A stretch of 50,098 nt of DNA, from assembly GCA_028277985.1 (NCBI GenBank), contig JANQFG010000240.1, positions 1-50,098 of the forward strand, in the 5' to 3' direction. This document shows, piece after piece, positions 1-6,703 of this stretch. The translations under genes and the position numbers were made by a program. A model generated the notes under the pieces. It saw only the letters and a list, made by a program, of their open reading frames with translations, did no database searches and was not told where the DNA came from. This DNA is from a bacterium. GTDB lineage: Bacteria; Desulfobacterota; DSWW01. How positions within the stretch are numbered: the first letter of the stretch is position 1; each line of letters begins with the position of its first letter.

Positions 1-227
1 CCGACGATGTCGAGCATGATTCTGGATCTTTCCGACGGATCCATGTTTCGCCAGACCCCGCTCTCGAAGGATTCCCTGGCCGAAAGGATCGCCCGCTCCG
101 TGTCCGCCTCGGTTCCGAGGGGAACGCGTGCAAAGGCCTCTCCGTTGCTCGGATTGATCACGTCCGCCTTGGATCCATCGGACGCATCGCACCATTCGCC
201 GCCGACATACATCTGGTAGTCTTTCAT
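1..227 (-). CDS. Aldehyde dehydrogenase, N-terminal part (runs off the window)
   Basis: Translation of the minus strand from the ATG at 227 starts MKDYQMYVGGEWCDASDG, followed by a stretch containing INPSNGEAFARVPLGT and then ERAILSARESFESGVW. This is the usual opening of NAD(P)-dependent aldehyde dehydrogenases (the GEW and NP-x-GE-x-A-x-V-P pattern). Only about 75 residues are inside the window, so the catalytic Cys and Glu are not seen and the subfamily cannot be fixed. Its ATG overlaps the TGA of the upstream B12-subunit gene by four bases (ATGA), so translation is probably coupled and it is the last visible gene of the minus operon that starts at 6462. The context suggests oxidation of an aldehyde, or a CoA-acylating reaction, in the same acyl-CoA pathway; that is inference. 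Confidence 0.85.
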   Translation of the reverse strand, partial: MKDYQMYVGGEWCDASDGSKADVINPSNGEAFARVPLGTEADTERAILSARESFESGVWRNMDPSERSRIMLDIV

Positions 228-649
228 GCCCTGGGCGCTCCTTCCCGTTGTTGTCGAACCCCTTCGCGGATGAAATCGATCATCTCTTCAAATGTCGCGG
301 CCTGCGTGAACACTCCGGCCACGCCCGCATCCTTCAGTTTCGGGATGTCTTCCTCAGGGATTACGCCGCCCATGACGAGAAGCTTGTCCTCGATCCTCTC
401 CTTCTTCATCAGGTCGACGATCTTCTCAGCCGCCTTCATGTGCGCGCCCGAGAGGATGCTGATCCCGATCACGTCCACGTCCTCCTGGACGGCAGCGCTG
501 ATCGCGTGCTGAGCCGTTCTGCGCAGGCCGGTGTAGACCACCTCCATGCCCGCATCCCGAAGCGCCATGGCCACGAGGTTGGCACCCTTGTCGTGACCGT
601 CCAGCCCCACTTTCGCTACCAGTACCCGGATTCTTTGTGCGTCGTTCAT
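224..649 (-). CDS. Acyl-CoA mutase small subunit, cobalamin-binding domain (methylmalonyl-CoA mutase C-terminal type)
   Basis: This 141-residue protein is a stand-alone B12-binding domain. It has the DxHxxG motif at 17-22 (DGHDKG, His19 being the expected lower axial cobalt ligand), the SILSGAH segment and the GGVIPEEDI segment, in the order seen in methylmalonyl-CoA mutase C-terminal domains and in separately encoded small subunits. It should bind adenosylcobalamin and pair with the large subunit encoded just upstream at 815-2548, as in isobutyryl-CoA or 2-hydroxyisobutyryl-CoA mutases and many archaeal methylmalonyl-CoA mutases. The gene is separated from the large subunit by about 165 bases holding a hairpin and a purine-rich tandem repeat. 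Its stop overlaps the aldehyde dehydrogenase start. Domain assignment is secure; the substrate is set by the large subunit. Confidence 0.95.
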   Translation of the reverse strand: MNDAQRIRVLVAKVGLDGHDKGANLVAMALRDAGMEVVYTGLRRTAQHAISAAVQEDVDVIGISILSGAHMKAAEKIVDLMKKERIEDKLLVMGGVIPEEDIPKLKDAGVAGVFTQAATFEEMIDFIREGVRQQREGAPRA

Positions 650-692
650 TGCTCAAGTTCCTTTCTGAAATTCACTGTTCCTCTACCCTCGG

Positions 693-715
693 AAAAAGGT
701 GTCAGGAACCTTTTT
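693..715. repeat. AT-rich hairpin between mutase subunit genes
   Basis: An 8-bp perfect inverted repeat (AAAAAGGT and ACCTTTTT) with a 7-base loop lies in the 165-base gap between the two mutase subunit genes. It could be a weak attenuating hairpin that tunes the subunit ratio, or a dispersed palindromic element. Confidence 0.5.
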
Positions 716-730
716 CTCCGGTTTGCCTCA

Positions 731-767
731 AGGACGAGGACGAGGACGACGACGAGGACGAGGAGAA
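731..767. repeat. Short tandem repeat of GGACGA type
   Basis: About 37 bases made of imperfect GGACGA/GACGAG units lie in the gap between the two mutase subunit genes. It is followed at 770-806 by C-rich CTGATCCC/CTGACCCC units. No reading frame or known element explains it; it looks like a simple-sequence tract that could change length by slippage. Confidence 0.7.
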
Positions 768-814
768 GTGGCGGGGCCTGATCCCCGACCCCTGATCCCT
801 GACCCCTTGCCCTG

Positions 815-2548
815 CTAGTGCACTTCGCCGAAGACGCTTCTCAACACGCCGCAGATCTCGCCCATGGTCGTGTACTCTTTGACAGCGTCAATGAAGAAGG
901 GAATCAGATTCGCCTTGTCGTCCCGGGCGGCGTTCTCGATCTTCTGCAGGCAGGCCTGGACCTTTACGTCGTCCCGTTCCGCCTTGACCTTCTTCAAGTT
1001 CTCGATCTGCCTTCCCTCGGCGTCCTCGCGGCGCTCCGCCTTGTACGGGGACGTCCTGGGGATCCGGATTTCGAGCTCATCCTCCTCGGTGTACTTGTTC
1101 ACGCCTACCTGTACGTCTTCCCCGGTGCGGAGCCTCGTCTGGTGGTCCCAGGCGCTCTTGATCACCTGGTCCTTCATCCAACCGCTCTCGACCGCCTTGA
1201 GCGCCCCTCCCATCTCGTCGATTGCGTCCAGGATGTCGGACATCTCCTGCTCGTACTGATTGGTCAATGACTCGATGTAGTAGGAGCCTGCAAACACGTC
1301 CTGCACATCACAGAGTTTGCACTCTTCCATGATGATCCTGGCCGCGTCTGCGGCAAGCTGCCGTGCCTCGATGCTGTGTCCGAGGCCCAGCGGCTCATCG
1401 TACGGGGGCTCGCACGCGGGCGGCTCCCCGATCAGGGAAGAGAACGCGGCACCGATGGCCACCCGGACCAGATTGTTCAAGGGCCTTTGGATGGTCATGG
1501 GCCAGTATCCGCTCAGCCCTCCCCCCAGCTCCTTGTAGACCCAGTTCTTCGGGTTCTTTGACTGAAACCGGTCGCGCATGATCTTGGCCCACACCCGCCT
1601 GGCCGCCCTTCGGACCGCAGCCTCCTTGAGAAGCTCCATCCCGCCGCCGAAATTGAGGAAGGTCGTCCGTCCCACGAACTGATCGATGTCGAGGCCCGCC
1701 TCTATGGCAGACTCGAAATAGGCGATCCCGTTCGCAAACGTGAACGCAATCGCTTGGACACGGGTCGCCCCGGCCTCGCGCATGTGATATCCGGAAATGC
1801 TGATGGTGTTCAGGTTCGGCATGTGCTCGGTGCAGTAGGTGATCGTGTCCCGGGTCATTCGCATGGAATGCTCGACCGGGAAGATCTGGGTGCCCCGGGC
1901 CACGAACTCCTTCAGGATGTCGTTCTGTGGAGTGCCTCGCAGCTTATCGAGGGGTACACCTCTCTTCTCTGCAAGGGCGGCGTACATGGCGATGATGATA
2001 TTGGACGTGGCGTTGATCGTCCAGTTGGAGGCAATCCTGTCCAGTTCCATGTCGCCTACAAACGGCTCGTAGATGATTTCGAAGTCCCTGAGGGAATCAA
2101 TGGCAACGCCCACCCTGCCTACCTCCCCCTCGGCAAGCTCGTCGTCTGAATCGTATCCGGTCTGGGTGGGCAGGTCGAAAGCGATGTTCGGGCCGCCTCC
2201 CCGCGAGGGCGTCTTTCCTCGTTCGATGTAGAAATCCCGCATATCCTCGGCCGTCCCGTAGCCGGAGTAGCCGAAGGCGTGGCGGATCGTCTTGCCCCCA
2301 CCCAATTGTTTGCCGCGACCCCACATCGGGACATGCACCGGAATCGCGTGCCTGCCCGCCGTGAAGGGGAACTCGCCCGGGAATCCCACGTTCTCGAGGA
2401 AGTCATGCTCCGCCATGTCCGCGGGGGTGTAGAACTCGATCGGCGATTCGGCGAGCCCGAGCCTCTTCACGCCCTTGGCAAGAGTGCCTTCCTCCCACTT
2501 TTTCCTTTCTGCGTTGACGGTCTCTTTCTGGTGCTTGGTAGACGACAT
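815..2548 (-). CDS. Acyl-CoA mutase large subunit (methylmalonyl-CoA mutase family, divergent active site)
   Basis: This 577-residue protein has the TIM-barrel substrate domain of B12-dependent acyl-CoA mutases without the B12 domain, which is encoded separately at 224-649. Family landmarks are AFDLPTQTGYDSD (124-135), QNDILKEF (208-215), SISGYHMREAGAT (250-262) and GVNKY near the C-terminus. By my alignment from memory, Tyr94, Arg230 (in HSMRMT) and His255 match the Tyr89, Arg207 and His244 of methylmalonyl-CoA mutase, so a carboxylated acyl-CoA is plausible. The conserved HSQTSG-type segment is not recognisable: residues 339-350 read KELGGGLSGYWP. That suggests a non-standard substrate, such as an alkyl- or aryl-substituted succinyl/malonyl-CoA. 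The start has a strong AAGGAGG ribosome site. It lies downstream of an OYE-family reductase in the same operon. Confidence 0.9.
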   Translation of the reverse strand: MSSTKHQKETVNAERKKWEEGTLAKGVKRLGLAESPIEFYTPADMAEHDFLENVGFPGEFPFTAGRHAIPVHVPMWGRGKQLGGGKTIRHAFGYSGYGTAEDMRDFYIERGKTPSRGGGPNIAFDLPTQTGYDSDDELAEGEVGRVGVAIDSLRDFEIIYEPFVGDMELDRIASNWTINATSNIIIAMYAALAEKRGVPLDKLRGTPQNDILKEFVARGTQIFPVEHSMRMTRDTITYCTEHMPNLNTISISGYHMREAGATRVQAIAFTFANGIAYFESAIEAGLDIDQFVGRTTFLNFGGGMELLKEAAVRRAARRVWAKIMRDRFQSKNPKNWVYKELGGGLSGYWPMTIQRPLNNLVRVAIGAAFSSLIGEPPACEPPYDEPLGLGHSIEARQLAADAARIIMEECKLCDVQDVFAGSYYIESLTNQYEQEMSDILDAIDEMGGALKAVESGWMKDQVIKSAWDHQTRLRTGEDVQVGVNKYTEEDELEIRIPRTSPYKAERREDAEGRQIENLKKVKAERDDVKVQACLQKIENAARDDKANLIPFFIDAVKEYTTMGEICGVLRSVFGEVH

Positions 2549-2625
2549 ATGAGAAATCCTCCTTCTCTCGTTCGAACCTGGTCTTGAAATGTCCGTTCGG
2601 GTTCACTGTTTCGCTTGAAGCGCGT

Positions 2626-3801
2626 CTACGACGGAGTGTAGTAGCACCTCAGGGGGCTGTGGTGGACGACAATCTCCAGCGTGCACCGATTGCAGTTGGT
2701 GCAAGATATGGGATCAGCCTCGCCACGCTCCATGCGGTTCACCAGGTTCGGCTGGCGGATGAAGGGTCGGCACAGTGAAACGAAGTCGGCTTGCCCCGTC
2801 CGGATCGCTTCCTCCATGACCGCCGGCGTGCGCAGGCCGCCCACCGCGATGACCGGAGCCTTTACGTGCTTCTTGATGGCCGCTGCGTGCGGAAGGAAAT
2901 ACGCCTCCTCGAAGCGGGCAGCTTCACGCATGGAATTCTCCATGAGTCTCACCAAGAGACGCTGTACGAAGCCTCGGTTCCTTCTAACAAGGTCTCCCGG
3001 AACATCCCCTCGCACCGTCACCAGCCCTTTGTCCGCAATTCCCCCACTCACCTCGATTCCGGCGATGCCCAGTTCGTCGAGTGTCTTGCAGAACGAAATG
3101 GATTCGTCCAGGGTGACTCCATCCTCCACGCAATCCTCCGCGTTGATCTTCACGAGAATCGGGAAATCGGCGCCCACACGCGTCCGGATGGACCGGTACG
3201 TCTCGACCAGAAAACGCATTCGGTTCTCCAGAGACCCTCCCCACTCGTCTTTCCTACGATTCGTATAGGAGGAAAGGAACTGGTTGATGAGATACCCGTG
3301 GGCCGCATGGATTTGGACCCCGTCGAAGCCCGCTTCCCTGACGCGATACGCTGCGTCCGAAAAATCGGTGATCGTTCGTTCGATCTCATCCGTCGTCATG
3401 GGTCGTGGTTTGAAAAGGCCGGGTTTGACTCGAACCGGCGAGGGCGCAACGGGCCGGCTGCCCGTCAAGTCACGGTTCGCATGGCGGCCCCTGTGATTCA
3501 GCTGCGCAACGATCTTTGTCCCGTACGGATGCACCCGGTCGGCCACCTTTCGCAGATCACCGATCACTTCGTCCGTATCGGCCGTGATCGAGCGGGGATG
3601 CGCACGAGCGAGCTGATTCACGGAGTAGCTGCCGGGCAGGATGAGCGCGACGCCTCCTTTGGCGAGCCGCTCACAGACCTTGAGATAGGCTTCCGTCACC
3701 CGACCGTCGTCCGAGCACAGGCACTCGACCGTGGCAGAGCGGACAAAGCGGTTCTTCAGCTCCATGTTTCCAATCGTGCCGGGCGTGAACAGGACGGACA
3801 T
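2626..3801 (-). CDS. NADH:flavin oxidoreductase / enoate reductase, single-domain OYE family
   Basis: This 391-residue Old Yellow Enzyme-family TIM barrel starts with MSVLFTPGTIGNMELKNRFVRSAT. It has the IHAAHGYL motif (His165 and His168, which bind the substrate carbonyl), NRRKDEWGGSLENRMRF, and a C-terminal Cys set at 367, 370, 373 and 386, expected to hold the [4Fe-4S] cluster typical of the 2,4-dienoyl-CoA reductase branch. It ends right after the cluster, so the second FAD/NAD(P)H domain of full-length FadH-like enzymes is absent and electrons must come from another protein. Likely role: FMN-dependent reduction of an alpha,beta-unsaturated acyl-CoA or enone. It has a close paralogue at 12808-13977 in the opposite-facing operon, and it sits between the HdrD-like and mutase genes. 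Confidence 0.9.
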   Translation of the reverse strand: MSVLFTPGTIGNMELKNRFVRSATVECLCSDDGRVTEAYLKVCERLAKGGVALILPGSYSVNQLARAHPRSITADTDEVIGDLRKVADRVHPYGTKIVAQLNHRGRHANRDLTGSRPVAPSPVRVKPGLFKPRPMTTDEIERTITDFSDAAYRVREAGFDGVQIHAAHGYLINQFLSSYTNRRKDEWGGSLENRMRFLVETYRSIRTRVGADFPILVKINAEDCVEDGVTLDESISFCKTLDELGIAGIEVSGGIADKGLVTVRGDVPGDLVRRNRGFVQRLLVRLMENSMREAARFEEAYFLPHAAAIKKHVKAPVIAVGGLRTPAVMEEAIRTGQADFVSLCRPFIRQPNLVNRMERGEADPISCTNCNRCTLEIVVHHSPLRCYYTPS

Positions 3802-3822
3802 GCAATCCTCTTCTGTCTCTCT

Positions 3823-4986
3823 CTAAGGGCACGCCTCCAGAACGATCTCGGAGATGTCGGCGAGACGAATCGTCTCCTCCAGCCCTTCGGTCTTCAGCGC
3901 GTCGGAGAGCATCTTCGTGCAGATGGGACAGGCAACGGCAAGAATCGTCGCGCCGGTTTCCTCCGCCTCCCTCACCCGTAAACAGGCAGGGCCTTCCCTT
4001 CCTGCCAGCAGATCCGTTGCGAAGTTGCCGCCTCCTCCCCCACAGCAGAACGAAGTCTCCCGGTTTCTCTCCATCTCCACGAGCTCGATGCCCGGCAGGG
4101 CCGACAGGATCTGCCGGGGCACGTCATATTCCTGGTTCCATCTTCCGAGATAACACGGGTCATGGAAGGTGACCCGGGCCTCGAGGCCCTTTGACACATC
4201 GAGCTTCCCGGCCTCGATCAGGTCCCGCAGGAGATGGGTGTAGTGCATAACCTCCACATCCACGCCATGGGCCGGATAGTCGTTCTTCATGGTGTGGAAA
4301 GCATGTGGGGACAGGGTGACGACCTTCCTCACGCCCCGTTCCCCAAAGATTCTGGATTGTTCCTTTACCAGATGCTCGAACAATCCCATCTCTCCGAGAT
4401 GCTTGACCTCGTTCCCGTCGCAGACCTCTTGGTTGCCCAGAATGCCGAAGGAACATCCTGCCCGTAGAAGAAGCGCTCCCACAGTCCTGGCATTGACCTG
4501 ACTCCTCTCGTCATACGAACCCACACAGCCCACATAATAGAGGAAGTCATCCCCTGCCTCGTACAGCCGGATTCCGGTTCCCTCGGCCCAGTCGCCCCGG
4601 GCATCCTGAGGCTCCTTCCAGGGGTTTCCGCTCGTGTGGACGTTCTTCAGGAAGTCTCTCACCGTCGGCGGAACCACACCCGCCTCGATCGCCTCTTCTC
4701 GAAGGGCCTCCACGACGTCCATGGCGTGATTCTGGTACTCCATGGGGCACATCTCGGTGCAGGCCCTGCACATGGCACAGGAGTAGATGCTTCCTGCCAT
4801 CTTCCGGTCCATCTCGGCCCTTCCTTCCACGAGCACCTCGGCAAGCCACGCCCTGCCGCTGCTGTAGTAAGGTTCCGATATGTATTTCGTTCCCGAAGGA
4901 CAGGATCTCGTCCAGCTGCCGACGAAGTGTCTGCACTGCCCGCAGCGGGTGCAGCTCAGATGTTCCTTATGATCGATCAGCGCCAT
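3823..4986 (-). CDS. HdrD/GlcF-like (Fe-S) oxidoreductase with two CCG domains
   Basis: This 387-residue protein has two ferredoxin-type [4Fe-4S] sites near the N-terminus (Cys12, 15, 18, 29 and Cys70, 73, 76, 80). Two cysteine-rich CCG-type regions follow, including YYVGCVGS, HDPCYLGR and FCCGGGGGNF, and the C-terminal VACPICTKML. This is the layout of heterodisulfide reductase subunit D and glycolate oxidase subunit F. It most likely relays electrons between the FAD protein encoded upstream (5008-6462) and an acceptor such as a quinone, ferredoxin or the OYE-type reductase downstream. I chose the ATG at 4986 rather than an in-frame TTG four codons earlier because GGGGGAAG sits just before it. 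Gaps to both neighbours are about 20 bases, so it is clearly in the operon. Confidence 0.9.
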   Translation of the reverse strand: MALIDHKEHLSCTRCGQCRHFVGSWTRSCPSGTKYISEPYYSSGRAWLAEVLVEGRAEMDRKMAGSIYSCAMCRACTEMCPMEYQNHAMDVVEALREEAIEAGVVPPTVRDFLKNVHTSGNPWKEPQDARGDWAEGTGIRLYEAGDDFLYYVGCVGSYDERSQVNARTVGALLLRAGCSFGILGNQEVCDGNEVKHLGEMGLFEHLVKEQSRIFGERGVRKVVTLSPHAFHTMKNDYPAHGVDVEVMHYTHLLRDLIEAGKLDVSKGLEARVTFHDPCYLGRWNQEYDVPRQILSALPGIELVEMERNRETSFCCGGGGGNFATDLLAGREGPACLRVREAEETGATILAVACPICTKMLSDALKTEGLEETIRLADISEIVLEACP

Positions 4987-5007
4987 GACTTCCCCCAAGT
5001 ATGCGGA

Positions 5008-6462
5008 CTAGATGCCCAGCTTGCCCGGATTCATGATATCGTTCGGGTCGAGCAGCTCCTTGATTCGTTTCAGAAGATCCAGATAACCCGGATCCACCTT
5101 CTCCATCATCATTTCCGTGGCCCATTCGGGGGCCTTGTACATGAGCGCTCCCTGGTCCAGTTCCATGCGAGCCAGCTCTTTCATCATCTCCCTGACCTCC
5201 TGGACTTCCTCGGCATCTTTCCGGTTGTAGGGGATCAGGAAGCGCATGATGCTGTACCGGCCGAGACCCATGGTCCGCTGGCTGCCCATGGGGACGAACT
5301 TGTGTCGCTCCATGATCTCCCTTGCCTTCTTGATCCCTCCGGGGAATTGCTCGAGCGTCCCGTAGCCACCCACCCAGGTGGATCCCCCGCCCGGTTTCTT
5401 CACCCCCTCTTTCCCAAGGTCCATCCAGCTCAGGACGAAACCGGTGGTGGGAAACTCGGACACCCTTCTGGCAACCTCGTTCGCTGAGAAATCCCACAGG
5501 ATTTCGGCCCGACGCCCCTGCTTCGTTTCGTCCTCGAGGATCTCCTGCAGGAGTTCCACCTTTGCATCGAACAGCTTCTTCGAGGCGCCGGCGAGCCGGT
5601 GCATCACGAGGAGGTCCCAGGGGAGTTGTTGCTCCCCGGGCTTGTACATGCCGAAACCCACCTCAACCACCTCTCGAGTGCGCCCGGACTGCTCCTCGGT
5701 GATCTCCGCCTTCACGATCCGACCGAGGACGGCAGGCACGTGATCGATGTCCCAGATCCCGACCGCGTAATAGTCCTCGAAGGGCTGCTTCGGCCAGAGC
5801 TGAATCGACGCCTTGGTCACGATTCCCGATGTGCCCTTCCAATCCACGAAGAGGCCGCAGAAATCCGGCAGCGGATGACGGGAGAACCAGTGAGGTGACG
5901 CGCTGGCTGATCCGGTCAGGATCTTCTCTCCTGTGGGCAGCACCGCCTCCAGCCCGTTGATCATGTCCCCGTGACAGCCCGCCTTCATGGCGAGCGTCCC
6001 GAGTCCGCCCAGGAGGTAGTTGGCGACCACAGAAGTGAAGGCCGGTGCGGCGGGCTGCGAGATCTTCAGTCCCGGATGATTCCGCTTCAGGTGGCGCTCC
6101 ACGTCACCGAAACTCACGCCGGGCTCGAGGACGATGTACATACTGTCCTCGTTCACCTCCAGGATGCGGTTCATGCGCTTCAGGTCGATGATCATGCCAC
6201 CCTTGCGGGGAATCGTGAGTCCTCCGAGATTGGTGCCCGTGGCAAAGGGAACGATGGGGACCTTCCTTGCGTTTGCCAGCTTGACGACTTGCTGAACTTC
6301 GTCCACGCTCCCCGGCATTGCCACGAGGTCCGGCAGGCATGGGGGTTCCACCGTCATGTCCCGCGAGTAGTTGTCGAGCACGGGGGGGTCCACCAGAACG
6401 TGGGCTTCCCCCACGATCCCTGCGACATCTTCCGCAAGGGCCTTGCGGTCCTCCTCATTCAT
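5008..6462 (-). CDS. FAD-binding oxidoreductase, GlcD / vanillyl-alcohol oxidase family
   Basis: This 484-residue flavoprotein has the PCMH-type FAD-binding domain: PDLVAMPGSVDEVQQVVKLA, then PFATGTNLGG and IIDLKRMNRILEVN, within about residues 45-130. The C-terminal segment ending LLDPNDIMNPGKLG is typical of D-lactate, glycolate and 4-cresol dehydrogenase relatives. With the HdrD-like protein immediately downstream it resembles a GlcDF-type dehydrogenase in which substrate electrons pass from FAD to Fe-S clusters. The natural substrate (a hydroxy acid, a hydroxyacyl compound or an electron carrier) cannot be read from sequence. It is the first gene of the minus operon; AGGAGGGG lies six bases before its ATG. 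The 241-base divergent control region lies upstream. Confidence 0.88.
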   Translation of the reverse strand: MNEEDRKALAEDVAGIVGEAHVLVDPPVLDNYSRDMTVEPPCLPDLVAMPGSVDEVQQVVKLANARKVPIVPFATGTNLGGLTIPRKGGMIIDLKRMNRILEVNEDSMYIVLEPGVSFGDVERHLKRNHPGLKISQPAAPAFTSVVANYLLGGLGTLAMKAGCHGDMINGLEAVLPTGEKILTGSASASPHWFSRHPLPDFCGLFVDWKGTSGIVTKASIQLWPKQPFEDYYAVGIWDIDHVPAVLGRIVKAEITEEQSGRTREVVEVGFGMYKPGEQQLPWDLLVMHRLAGASKKLFDAKVELLQEILEDETKQGRRAEILWDFSANEVARRVSEFPTTGFVLSWMDLGKEGVKKPGGGSTWVGGYGTLEQFPGGIKKAREIMERHKFVPMGSQRTMGLGRYSIMRFLIPYNRKDAEEVQEVREMMKELARMELDQGALMYKAPEWATEMMMEKVDPGYLDLLKRIKELLDPNDIMNPGKLGI

Positions 6463-6703
6463 ATCCGTCCCCTCCTGCGTGGTGACTTCCGTTCTCTATA
6501 TGTCCTTACATAATACATAGGATCGTCCCGGGCCCTCGCCCGTTTTTTCCGTTTTCTGCTTGTAATTCTCTTTTACAGAAATTAATATGTGCATGCAAGA
6601 ACAAAGATAGTTCTGCAACGAAATACCATTTCATGTTGAAACGTTTCTGTTATTCTACGTGAATTCATGAAACGTTTCCTCTATTTCAGGACACGGCTGC
6701 ATC
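6463..6703. promoter_or_regulatory. Divergent control region with repeated palindromes
   Basis: This 241-base region separates the minus operon (start 6462) from the plus operon (start 6704) and is notably AT-rich. It holds GAAAT-ACC-ATTTC at 6620-6632 and two copies of the perfect palindrome GAAACGTTTC at 6638-6647 and 6669-6678, spaced 31 bp (three helical turns). They are close to the plus-strand start, so they look like operators for a dimeric regulator controlling one or both operons. I could not pick promoter -35/-10 pairs with confidence on either strand, and saw no -24/-12 element. Confidence 0.6.

Noticed and set aside
731..806. Repeated units as a possible CRISPR array
   Set aside because: Units are only about six to nine bases, with no spacers and no cas genes nearby.
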